A DNA stretch of 64,000 nucleotides from the NCBI GenBank assembly GCA_036872755.1, contig JAVHNS010000002.1, positions 1,860,001 to 1,924,000 of the forward strand. Direction: 5' to 3'. Positions 44,826-56,066 of this stretch are shown piece after piece. Source of the stretch: Orbilia blumenaviensis (Eukaryota; Ascomycota; Orbiliomycetes; Orbiliales; Orbiliaceae). Every line of letters starts with the position of its first letter. The first letter of the stretch is position 1. Made by a program: the position numbers and the translations under genes. The notes under the pieces are model-generated. The model did no database searches. It was not told the origin of the DNA and saw only the letters and a program-made list of their open reading frames with translations.

Positions 44826-45772
44826 ATACCACCCTATATCCTTCGATTCTTGTATCATTGTTTCTGTTGTTGTTCTTTATTATCCGTATATACCTCTACG
44901 CATTGCAATTCCTATTACTACCTAGGTACTTACATATCGGTGGTTTTTTTTGTCTCTCGCGAGAAAGTAACGGTAGAACATTGCCTGGCGTGGCGGTAGA
45001 TTATCACTTATTCTGAATTCTTGTTGAGCTCTTGCGTGTATAGCATATTAATACCACACATGGTTAGTTTTCTTAAGTTGAGTTCGAGACCAGGTTCTAT
45101 GAATGATAGATCGCGATTGAATACATAGGCAATAATGTAGGTTTTGAAGCTCTGTAGTGGATTGGGCCCCACCTCGGCTATAGATTTATAACGGCAGGAC
45201 GTGATGAGCCCGAGGCATATTTGTGCCGTGCTCGGGCCAACCGCGTGCGCATCGGACCACCGTTAACTTTAGAACGAGGCTCGCGCAGAGTCGACTCCTA
45301 AGCGCACAGGGGTACCTACTCAGTTAATTAGGTAGTGGTCAATATATCCACACATACCTCCTAAGCGTACATCTTAGAGCTTTTGAGTATCACCGTCATA
45401 ATATCAGAGTTTCTAGACCCTCGACGGCAAGGAATTCCCTTCACTCGGGACTCGCAAGATTTTTACTTGTCATATAGTGAAGATCAGTTAGGATGTAGCA
45501 ATGTTATTACAAAGACAGCCTTTTTGGCTTAACGATTTTGCTTCATGTCTCGCGATATATTTCAAATACTATTATACAACATAGAATGCAAGACCCTACA
45601 TGCTTTTGTCGCGGACTAACTGGTACTATATGTTACAAATTAACTACTTCGACAGCAGTCTTTTCAACTCTGACGTTTTGATCTTCTACTAGCTGTCCTC
45701 CAGCTCCCCCTCTTTCTCTCGTTTTCTTTTTCTTTTTTTTTTTTTGCTGCGAGAGTCAGGCGCGTGTCAATA
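44826..45772. other. Convergent intergenic region
   Basis: About 950 bases between convergent genes. A word similar to the dispersed repeat core (GAGACCAGGTTCTATG) lies near 45087-45105. Nothing else seen. Confidence 0.45.
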
Positions 45773-47963
45773 TCACCAGTCTCTGAACATCATAACCTGC
45801 CTATCAATTCTCATCAATTGGCCTAAAAGCTTTTCTTCCGACCGTTTCCACTTCGCCAAGTCCGTCAGCTCTTTCTTAGTCAACAACTCTTCCTCGTGCC
45901 CTTTGACATCAGTCCTGTCCGCTTTGGATAACAGCATCGAGTTGAGACTTCTCTCGTGATCTATTCTTTGCAAAATCCTACTCATGGCCTTATAAAAGTC
46001 ATTCAATATGGCCATCTTTGACATTTTTTCGTCAAAGTAAAAGAAATAAAACGTCCGAGCAGGTAATCTTTCTGCCGTTTTGGGGACTTCTTGGATGTGA
46101 AGAAACCCGCGTTCGTGTAATATGCCGAGGTGGGCCCTAATATCCTTCTGTCGTAGTAGTGCGGTGTCCGCAAGACCCTTCTCGTCCATTTTACCCTTGT
46201 CTTTGATTATTCGAACCAGACGGGTTGCTATGCCGCCGAATCTCTCCTCGACGATTTGCTCAAGTTCGCGGGTCCGTAGCGCTTCGCACAATCTTTGCGT
46301 ATCAACCATCCATCCGCCGTATTGCATGCTTCCCTCTTGTTTCGTGACAAATTGGTTGGGGTCTTCGGCTAATAACATCAAGTGTTTTCTGATGTTTTGT
46401 AACTGCTCTTTTTTCTCCTGAGCTGCCGAAGAGAGGTCGTGGGTGCCATTCATTCCCACATCATTGTCGTCTATATCAGCGTCTAGGTCGTAGTCATCGC
46501 TGTCGCCCTCTGACTCCTCGTCATTTGCGCTGAATAAATGCCCATTGGTCATGGCACGCTTGTGGCCATTGGTTATTGCTGGGCCGGAAGCTATAGAATT
46601 GACCAGGTCAATATCTTTGCTCAAAGTATTTCCAATATCGAGGGTTGAGACAACGGATTCTGTAGAGAACGTTAGCAACTTTCATTGCAGGACGATACTT
46701 GTTCATACTCTTGCCGCCATCCACCAATCCCTTTTCTGTTCTATGTCCAATGACATTCTTCTCTAAATGTCTTAAAAGCTCTGCATAAACTAACGATGTA
46801 GCCTTTCCTATCCGAGACTCTGCCCAACGAACTAGCTCTTCGTTCCTAAATATTGCAAGGAATTTAGCATTATTGACGCGAAGGACAATGGATCCCTAAG
46901 AACCAGTGTTAGTTTTGTCATCGAGTTCGCAGAATCTCCGGCCTAAAAGCTCACATCTATTTCCCATTCGTCCTCTTCGACAGCCTGGGTGGTTGAAAAT
47001 TTCGTCCTCTTCCGTGCTCGGCCATCCTGCTGATCTGATTTACGCTTCAAACCAAAGTTCTTATTTTCAATATCATTCGAAAGCGCCTCCATTTTCTCCG
47101 CAACTTTCTCATCGATAGCTTTCTTCGTCTTGGCTTGCATAGCAGCTGTTGTTCCAACTTGCTCAGCTGTAACTCTTTGCCTGATCGCGTTTTCTGTGTC
47201 TACCGACGGGTGCATGTGGTGTATTTGAACAGGGACAAGAAACTTTTCCTGCATTAGTGTAACGATGTGTTTTGATATCTGGGCTGCACTGGTGATTGGT
47301 GTCGTCCCCGTCGCCTCTGAGGCGCTGATGGTGGTTCCATTTGGGAGAACAGCGTTCGGCTTCGGCTTCGTTGATACTCCATACGCGGTGATAAAATCTG
47401 AAACCCTTGCGTGACCAAGTAATAGAAAATTACTGATAACTGATGCAGCCTATATTTAGTTATATCCATAGTTAGTGACCTATACAATGGCAAATTTCCT
47501 TTTCTCTTTTTTCCCTCTCTCTCCTTTCGAATTGGCAAAAGTTCAGCGTACCTCTGTCCCAAACCGTTCCTCAACGGTCCGAACTATTCGACCAGAGTGT
47601 AAAAGTTCATAGATTTGCAGCCAATTACATTCGTAGTGTGTTGAATCGCGACCACCATCTTCCTGGGTATAGTGTAGAACAAGATGTTGCTGGATTAGGA
47701 CGACCAAGGTTTGCTTGACGACTTTCTCTGGGATTTTAACCCGTCGGACAATGGTATATAGTGTCGAGCGTCCATATTCGAGCAGGGTAGCAACGACTTT
47801 CTGAAGAGAAACCAGAACGTTAGACAACGCAATTAATACTGATGTTCCCCTATGATTTAACAGACCGAAGATAGCTCGCCGTAGGTGTCTCTGACGAGAA
47901 TAGTGCAGAGTTCAACTGCGTTCTGTTGTTTTTTTCCACATGTTAGTCGGTCTATGCTACCAT
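45773..47963 (-). CDS. rpc82: RNA polymerase III subunit RPC82 (C82/RPC3)
   Basis: Part of the Pol III initiation subcomplex (RPC82-RPC34-RPC31) with tandem winged helices. Exons on the minus strand: 47963-47961 (ATG only), 47922-47866, 47800-47552, 47449-46955, 46895-46709, 46659-45773; 625 residues in frame. Blocks: NAVELCTILVRDTYGELSS, VVATLLEYGRSTLYTIVRR, LVVLIQQHLVLHYTQED, ASVISNFLLLGHARVSDFIT, MQEKFLVPVQIHHMHPS, FLAIFRNEELVRWAESRIG, ALLRQKDIRAHLGILHERGF and LPARTFYFFYFDEKMSKMAI. The C-terminus is MRIDRQVMMFRDW. The first intron is inferred: an ATG immediately followed by a 38-nt intron (GTAGCA, branch GACTAAC, CAACAG) reproduces the family N-terminus M-x-A-V-E-L-C. The donor after GELSS is weak (GTCTGT). 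Confidence 0.92.
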
Positions 47964-48801
47964 GGCAAGGATTGATCAAATCCACGAACTTGCTGCATTA
48001 TGAGTGGGTAGTATCGATATTCCGTTGGTATTGAACAGATTTATAGTGCGATTGCTATAAGAAAGGCATTGTTGGGATCGATTTCAGTGACCTTGATTGG
48101 TCTTTTGTGAATTTGGGATGTCTCCCCGGAGGTTGAAGTAACGATCTCGAGAAGGATTTAATTTGTGTTCAAGTCGAGATGGTGGAAAAAAACACACGCA
48201 GAGTCTGTCAGCCAATAGGGTAGTCAGAGAGACATTTCCAAACTGAGACGTTGCGACAAGCAGCGATTTGGTATCAAAGTGGAGCGAAGGCGAGAGCAAG
48301 CAATGGGTGTCGATGGTGATGATTATGATGGTGGTGGTGGATGAAAGAATGACAGATGGAAATTCGGTTCGCACCAACCAAACAGGTGAGTCTTGCGCAT
48401 CTTCATCTAGTTTTTTATTATTTTCTATCTTTTGTGTTGCACCGGGGCTCCGGGGAGAATTGAGTGGCCTCAGATTGGGCTGGGCTGGACTGGACCGGGG
48501 GCGCGGGGACTCGCCAGCCAATAGCGGCCGAGGAAAATACTGTTGGACATCCGTGACGTTCGTTTTCGAAAGAACTCACCCGATTCCGAGTCTTCCAGTC
48601 CAGTCCCAGATATCGACATCGATATATCCCTTCCATTCACGAATTCCATCTCCCGTAAGTGGTCTTCAATAGTATTCTCCGGCTGCCTTATGGCGATATC
48701 CGTACTGTTCAATTGGTACTAACTGGCCAATCCGCTCTGCAGTGCAGCCCCTCCTCCTCGACCTCACACAACCGGTTCCCTTCACCCAGTCGGCGGTTCC
48801 G
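47964..48801. promoter_or_regulatory. Divergent promoter region rpc82 / qcr2 with CCAAT boxes
   Basis: 838 bases between divergent starts. CCAAT pentamers lie at 48212-48216, 48518-48522 and 48727-48731; the first two have the wider form GCCAATAG. The CCAAT-binding HAP complex commonly drives respiratory genes such as qcr2 (family knowledge); that it does so here is inference. Confidence 0.45.
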
Positions 48802-50363
48802 ATGTTCCCTGTACGAAACGCAGTCGCTCGCGGGGCTTCGAGGCAATGGCTCAGGCCGTCGTCTCTTTCCCTACAACAGTCAAGATCATTCGCTTCTCCA
48901 GCTTCTGCGCCTTTTACCTATGAAGTCTCGCAGGCTGCCGGTACCAAGGTCGTCTCCAAAGACACCGGATCTCCCACCGCCTCTTTGGCCGTCGTTATAA
49001 AAGCCGGCAGCAGATATCAGCCATTGCCGGGTCTATCCCATGCGCTTGAGCACTTTGCATTCAAGGTACGGCCTTCCAAAGGATTTTGACAGTCAGCATC
49101 GTCTTGTTGGGTTGTTCGATTCGCTGAAACTTGATACTATTAGAGCACCCTGAAACGATCCGCTTTATTCATTACCAGAGAAGTTGAGCTTATGGGTGGT
49201 GTATTGGAAACCTCTCTATCGAGGGAGAACATTGTCTACAAAGCCAGGTTTCTCAGGAACGATCTGCCCTACTTCACCGAACTCCTAGGCGATATCGTTA
49301 CAAGGGCCAAGTTTGTTCGTAAGTCATCTACTAAATATATCTAAAACACGTGGAGCACAATTAATAAAGCGCTGCACTTAGCCTATGAATATAGCGAGCG
49401 GGTGATCCCCACTATGGAAGCCGAGGTCGCAGATGCATACTCAGACCCTAGCTTTGTCGCATTGGAGGCCGCCCACGCCAGTGCCTACCATCATGGCCTT
49501 GGTCTCGACAAGCTCTCTGTTGTTAGGAAGAGTTTCGGTGTTGAGGAAATCAGTGCCTTTGCTTCCGCCGCCTTCAACCAGTCCAATCTCGCTGTCGTTG
49601 GTTCCGGTGTTCCCCATGCCGAACTCACAAAGCATACGACTGAATTCTTTGCCGATGTTGCGCCAGGAGAGACTCTAAAGGCTCATGCCCCTACTTACTA
49701 TGGTGGTGAGAGCAGGGCGTGGTCAAGGTCTGGGAACGCTGTGGTTATCGCTTTCCCAGGATCCGCTGGAGGCCCAGGCTTCAAGGCTGAGTTAAACATC
49801 TTATCGTACATCTTGGGAGGCAAATCAACCATCAAATGGTCTGCAGGAAACTCCCTGCTCGGAAAGGTTGCCGAGAAATACCCAGGTGTCAATGCTGTCT
49901 CCAAGAACGTCGCCTACTCCGACACTGGACTGTTCTACGTCGCCGTCGACGGCCCTGCACCCACTCTTGTCAAGGCCCTGCCTGACATTGTTAACGCCAT
50001 CAAGAGTGTTTCTAGTATCACTGCTGAGGACCTCAAGCGAGCTATTCAGAACGCCAAGTTTGATTTCTACACCGCCGCCGAGGAGAACGCCTTGTCAATG
50101 GAGGCGATTGGTCAGAGCATTATTGCCACCGGCAAGGTCCCACAGGTCCAGGAGTCCATCAAGGCTCTGGAAAGTGTTACCCTTGATAGTGTTAAGAAGG
50201 TTAGTGATCACTCGACGTTATCATTTTGGTGTGTGTATTCATCTTCTGACTTTTGTCGAATATATAGGCTGCTTCAACCATCCTCGCCGGCAAGGCCGCC
50301 GTTGGTACCGTTGGTGACCTCCACATCCTCCCATATGCCAGCGACATTGGTTTGAATGTATAA
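48802..50363 (+). CDS. qcr2: Ubiquinol-cytochrome c reductase core protein 2
   Basis: Core 2 subunit of respiratory complex III, an M16-peptidase-like fold without the zinc site. Exons 48802-49065, 49144-49318, 49382-50199, 50268-50363; 450 residues. The N-terminus is a mitochondrial presequence (MFPVRNAVARGASRQWLRPS). Blocks: GTKVVSKDTGSPTASLAVVI, KAGSRYQPLPGLSHALEHFA (where an active M16 enzyme would have HxxEH), KRSALFITREVELMGGVLET, RFLRNDLPYFTELLGDIV, LNILSYILGGKSTIKWSAGN and SDTGLFYVAVDGPAPTLV. The end is HILPYASDIGLNV. The frame stays open upstream but the first ATG with a presequence is used. A 34-nt poly-T tract lies 190 bases past the stop. Confidence 0.94.
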
Positions 50364-50552
50364 AGTATCCTACCCGACATAGATCATTTCATTTGCTTCA
50401 GTCTACAGCCAGCGACGCTTGTCTCCGCCCGCTGAATTTCCCTAAAATCCTGCCTTGAAAAAGACGTCTAGTTTTTTCAACTTCTTGTACAGTTAATCCT
50501 CAAAACGTAGCCTGTTCGGTCGAAGGGCTATAGTATATACACTCAATTACTT

Positions 50553-50590
<38 letters not shown>

Positions 50591-50862
50591 CCTCGGCCAG
50601 ATCTCTTAAGTTGCGGACTAGAGTAAGAATACTGTAAACCTAGAATTTACGAGGCTTTAAGCAGCGCATAACCTTATCGTGCCTAAATGTGTTGGGTGGT
50701 GGAGATGCCGATGCGGAAAATTACCGCTGGTCCGCCAAAAACCTAACGGCCCAAACGTCAACGTCGACATCATCGGTCAAGCAACCTCAACCTCCACTCC
50801 ACCTCCAAACCCGCAAATCTCACTGATTCCTCCATATCCCATTCCTCGTTCAATCTATCATC
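50364..50862. other. qcr2-atp15 spacer with poly-T tract
   Basis: About 500 bases between tandem genes, containing the poly-T run 50555-50588 and the atp15 promoter. Confidence 0.55.
50555..50588 (+). repeat. Poly-T homopolymer (34 nt)
   Basis: 34 consecutive T bases. On the minus strand it reads as poly-A. Confidence 0.9.
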
Positions 50863-51310
50863 ATGGCATTCGCGTGGAAACAAGCTGGCGTCAGGTACAT
50901 ATAACCCCTCCGCGGCTCCTTACCGATTCCGACTCCCGAGCATATCCTGAGCGGCGATATCTTCACCAATCCTGCCTCCGAACGTTCAATTGGCTAACAT
51001 ATAACTGGGACACCGTGCAGCTACAATAAGTACCTCTCGATCGCCGCCCAGGCAATCCGAAAAAGCTTGAAGGAACAAGCCCGTGCCGCTGCCGAGCGAC
51101 GAAGCGGGAACGAATTGAAGGTCTCCAGATGGGAGGTAGGTTACCAATACCCTGCCCTGGAATATGATCCGGTCTTGGTTTACCAGGCTTCATCGCGATA
51201 CCGGAAACGTGTGGATACGAATAGATGAATTAGGGTCAAATGCTAATGACATGGCTACATAGAACGGCAAGCAGGGAGAGACCAAGTACTTGGGTACCTC
51301 CGAACAGTAG
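50863..51310 (+). CDS. atp15: Mitochondrial ATP synthase F1 epsilon subunit
   Basis: Smallest subunit of the F1 central stalk (yeast Atp15). Exons 50863-50894, 51021-51135, 51263-51310; 64 residues. Sequence features match the family: MAFAWKQAGVSYNKYLSIAA, then QAIRKSLKEQARAAAERR, then LKVSRWENGKQGETKYLG. The start MxFAWKxAGxxYNxYL is diagnostic. The protein is too short and split to appear as a single ORF. Lies 500 bases downstream of qcr2 on the same strand; both belong to oxidative phosphorylation. Introns have GTACAT..GTGCAG and GTAGGT..CATAG signals. Confidence 0.93.
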
Positions 51311-52318
51311 ACGCCTAGTCACGGGGAATAATAGATGGTTACTTTGATTTTGGAGATGTGCATGGAGGAGAAAGTACATATGAGCATTTGGAGATGTGAG
51401 GATGCGGAGGAGTGTACATATAAAATGGATTGAAATATAAAAAGAGAAGGCAGACGTAGCACTACTACCTATCTGCCAACTGCAAGCCTAGTCAATTGGG
51501 GAGAATCCCATGCTTTTTCTCCTTCTTCTTCTTCTTCTCCCTGCTCTCCTTCCCTTCTTCTTCTCACGGTGAAGAACGTAATCCCTATATCACCGTATCT
51601 ATAGCGTGAAGCCGTATCATACGATACTAGACATGCCTTATAGTACATACACGATACACGTTTGTATCTCACCGTATAGGGCTATGGTATCCCTAGGACA
51701 GCCGGACCAATACCTCAAGCTATATATATACCTAACAGTGCATTGCATTCCGAACTCCGAGGTTTTCCTATTAAATTCATTGCTGCAAAAAAGACGTTCC
51801 AGGGTCGCCTTCCAAACCCAATATAGCCCTGATCCATCTTACGTATGCTTTCTATATAATATCCCATCTGCATATAGTATATACTGGCCGTGAAAATACA
51901 AAATAGCGTCGGCACGAAGCCCGATTGGTGCCTCCGACCCAGCCTACTAGTAGCTACGGTACCTAGTACCTAGTAGGTACCTACTTGCGTACCTACTTAT
52001 AGGTATATGCGGGTTTCTCAGGCTGAAGAGGGGCAGAAAACAAATCCAACAAATGAGCGCTGGCATGGCAAAAGCGACGCCCCCACTAATGCGGCGACCA
52101 ACCCTGCCGGGACAATTGACTTGGAGAGAACAAGAAAGCTAAGAGCTGTCGACCGTTTACGTACAACCATACCATTAACATTTAATGCGTCCTTCAAATC
52201 CCGAACTCCATTCGCTGATAAGCTCCACACGATCTGTGAACGTTTCCCCCGTCCGTCGCCCGAAAACCGAAAATAGGCTCTATTGTCATCTGGTGCGCTT
52301 TCCAGAGAAATCACCAGG
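51311..52318. other. Intergenic atp15 / mak10 with GGTACC-rich block
   Basis: About 1 kb. Between 51948 and 52005 are several overlapping TAGGTACC/GTACCTA words that form many small palindromes. A TTC-rich pyrimidine block lies at 51515-51562. No gene seen. Confidence 0.55.
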
Positions 52319-55300
52319 ATGGCCAACAATAGCGGGGGCTTTAACGACGGTGAGTATTTTCTTGCCCTTCCGGTCTGTGATTCTTTTGCTTGACTTCATC
52401 CCGTTTTATTCCTGATATGTCGAATTTTCGCACGCTGATATCGGATATTATAGCATTCGCACGTCTCCACGTGTCCGAGAAGCCCGTCGAGGGTCCGCAG
52501 ACTACCACGACGACAGTATCGTCGCCTTCGTCTACAAGTTTTAGAGATGTGACACAGCTATTTCGGCAGGCCTGCCAAGGTACTTGATAAATCTCATTAT
52601 GGATATTTCTTAGAATATAACAGTTATTGACAATTTTGATCGTAGGCCTGGACGTAGGGCAGCTAGTGAAAGATCCAAACTTCACACTGTTTGAAGCAGT
52701 CGGCGCTTTGGAGGTTGGATCCTTACAAATTCCACGAACATATATATTTAGCTATATAAGTATGTATTAACATACTAACTGTCTTTTTTTTGTGCAGATA
52801 ATGGATCCGAAGATGGACAGCGGCCTTCTCAAACCAGGGGAAGATGATACTCCTTCGGAGATATACCAACCCGTGCTTCCCGAAGAAATCATTGGCATAA
52901 TGGACCAACTACTATCGAGCGAGGTGCGTTATCAGCAAGCATTAGTCAACAGAAACTCGGATAGTAACATTGGGTCCAGATGTCGTGGCATGACGGCGCC
53001 GCCTTGTCGCAGACCGTTTTCACTTGCCTATATATCGACAACCTACTGAGCTTGAATCCCTCCAGACTCGAAGAAGCCAAGTTTAACCTGCCACCTTCAG
53101 AAACTCACCAACCTGGGTCCCCAGCTTATCAATTGATTCACGTGGTTCTTCGGGCATACTGTGTCGGCCTTATCAAGTGCTGTGAACGTGTCAACCTTCA
53201 GATTCTCGCTGAACATACATACGAGGTTAGTATAATCGGTTCCATATACCCCTTATATACAGAGAGATCATATCGCTCAATCATTACTCTTCGCTAGGAA
53301 GAAGACTTCGTAACGCAAACGTATAATGTTTCACTTTTAGATTTCATAACCGCTGCGGAGATCCATAAACTTATCGTCTCCGCTATTGAGTATGTTGATA
53401 GTGCTGCTGCGCCATGGCCTAACAACATTAAGATGGCATTAAAAGCTCGCCTAGCCTTTCGAAAGCTATTTCTTACAGAACTCTCTCGGGACGTCAAAGA
53501 AATGGTTGAGAAACGCTCGAATTGGGATGGCTGTATAACCCTGCTGTCGACAATCGGTATTACGAGGAATTTGGGCACAGCTGTTCCTTCGGTTTTCAGC
53601 ATCGCTGTTCAGAGGAAACTAGCTAGCACGGTCCCCCCACGCCCGATAGTGCAGATTCCGTTTGAAGAGGCATTTACTATAGTCTCAAGGCTGTGCAAAG
53701 ATGCGAAGGAGATCCTGAGGGTCCTGACATACTCTGGTGCTACAAACCTCATGGTATGTATTATCAGCTCACCATCGATTTGAGCAGGAAACTAACGGAC
53801 GACGATACAGACATTCTTCCTTAGATTTACTGCTCGAAAACCACAACCATCGACATATGTTCGATCACTCTTGCAAACACTTTTCTTCAGCAATCATATC
53901 GCATTGGGCCGCATGCAGATAGGCCATATCCTTCTCGAGGATGTCAAGGAACTGTGCTTGCCAGCAGATGACCTCTTTGACCCCCGAAATGAACTTTCCG
54001 AAATGCCTTCAGATACTAGGTTCCAGATTCATCAGCGAATGAAGTGGTTCGTCGAGCGAGCTGGAAATGTACGTCTTGACTTCCGAGGCGACGGTCAGGT
54101 TCAAAGTTAATGAATTATTAGTCATATATTACCCTTTACCGGACCATTTGTCAGAACCGCTCACGGCTAAGAAGGAATCTTTGCCACCTCATAGTCGACT
54201 GGGATGCATTACAAATAGAGGTGAGCTGCTTGACGAACACTAAAAAATCATCACCAATATCCTAATATATATTAGTGCGAGGAAATCGACGGAGAACTGC
54301 AACAGCTAATCAAAGAAGAGCCGGTATTGCATAATGACAACATATCTTATGCATTTTCACTTTCTTCTTGGGTCTACCACTACAAGCTAAGGCAGATGGA
54401 ATGGATTATCTTCCTCGGTTTTGAGTTAGAGGTATATTTACCACATGAATTCGCCGGAATGTACTGGTAGGTAGTCTCGACAATCATGGTGACGAAGTGT
54501 GGCCGTCGAGCGCATCGTTAACAACCATCTCAGGTATCTTCAATACTTTCTGCGCACCCGCCTCCAGCACTTAGAGCGAATACGGCACTTCGTTCACCCA
54601 GGAGTTGCATCCGACTCTCCATTAGCAGCCACAAGATCAAAGGAGTGCATTGCTTCTGCACAGGACGTCGCAAATGCGCAGGCCACAGTTAATTTCACTT
54701 TACTAGAAGCCGCAGCCCTACAGGAACTCTGTAGTGCGATGATTTTCGTAAGCGCACCATTCTCAACCATTGTTGTAAACGTGTGCTCACATCTCTTCTA
54801 CAGTTGTACACGGCGCTTGCAAGACTTGGGCTTGTGAAGACCCCTCCACAGCCATACTCTACTGATGCAATGCGGTATGAACTGCGAATGAAGCCGTTTT
54901 TGACTATTGGGTGCCCGGATGTTGTCCCGTTCGAAGACTTCAAGACCCTTGTTGACAACCCTGATATTGATGTAAGATTTTGGGTACCATAGTTTGTGCG
55001 ACTGGGCTAATATTGGAATTAGACACTTGAGATGCTCGATATGGCATCGGAGAACACGAAAGAGGGAAGGAAGAATTTTGATCTGTTGAGCAAGATGAGT
55101 GCTACTTCCTCACACGCATTGCTTTGCGAAGAAGGATATCGTCTGGTGAATTTCCCCCACCCACGAGCGAACTTTCAAGCTTTTATATTCTGACTTTTTT
55201 TTAACCAAATGATTAGAACTTAAGAGAATACCTTCGATCTTGCATTGGGGCTGGTGTTGCGATTGTGATGCTTTCAAAGGCGATAAAAATGAATACAGTC

Positions 55301-55414
55301 GCAGACGTCGAAGTCGAGATTGACCAAGGATCCTATCATCCTTGGTTCCCGGTTCCCAGAATATCCTCTAAAAAACGCCCGCCACTACCAGCTGTGCCAC
55401 CTACGGGTAGGTAA
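52319..55414 (+). CDS. mak10: NatC N-alpha-acetyltransferase auxiliary subunit Mak10/NAA35
   Basis: Largest subunit of the ribosome-bound NatC complex that acetylates Met-hydrophobic N-termini. Thirteen predicted exons: 52319-52349, 52454-52579, 52646-52713, 52798-52923, 52980-53225, 53298-53753, 53811-54068, 54155-54220, 54276-54466, 54498-54747, 54804-54971, 55023-55145, 55217-55414; 768 residues, all in frame. Diagnostic block: DPNFTLFEAVGALEIMDPKM-DSG. Others: MSWHDGAALSQTVFTCLYID, LRAYCVGLIKCCERVN, EEDFVTQTYNVSLLDF, SNHIALGRMQIGHILLEDV, SFSLSSWVYHYKLRQME-like helix, LRYLQYFLRTRLQHLERI and MLDMASENTKEGRKNFDLL. Least certain are the first two junctions, the donor GTTGGA after VGALE and the short intron before CVAVERIV. 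A longer 3' end using GTAGGT near 55406 is possible. Confidence 0.91.
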
Positions 55415-56066
55415 TATATTCTTGGACATCGGACTTTTTGTACTTCTTTTCTTTTTTATCATTATTTTTTTTCCTCCGTTAAACCCATATACTTATTTAT
55501 TATATACACGCTGTGCTATGCATTTGGATATTGGAATGGAAAAAAGCATAATGCTACTGGGACAATGCCATATTTCAAATTGAACATTGATTTCGAGCAA
55601 CATCTTCATGATGTATGACATGTATCCTCGTCCCGAAACTGTGTTCGATTGTGTGTTGGAACGGTTCGGAAGCAGGAACCGAGGTTGAAAATGGGAGGGA
55701 AAATCAAGTCTTGAAGTTAGGCAGCTTGCCGACCTTCCTCGAATCGCGCTCGCCTGCCACATGCAAAATTCCGGGGCACCTAAGCATCTACCAAAGAAGG
55801 AGCTGGGGGGTCCATTCGATGCCATATGATTTGCCGACACGCTAGGAGCATTAACGTCTTCTTCGCTCGAACTTTTAAGACTTAGACTTGGACTTGGATC
55901 TTAAGCTTGCTTGTCCTTCACCACTTTCCTTGACCCGTTCTTTCCCCCGTATTCTGGCCAGCGACGACGCTTCTTTGTTTTCGTCATTACAAACCCCCAG
56001 TCGCAACATATCATCACTTTCAAGGTTCTGCGAATCTACGAATCACTGAACGCCACAGTCTTCAAG
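55415..56066. other. Intergenic mak10 / pmp47
   Basis: About 650 bases holding the mak10 3' UTR (T-rich 55446-55475) and the pmp47 promoter. No extra gene seen. Confidence 0.5.
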
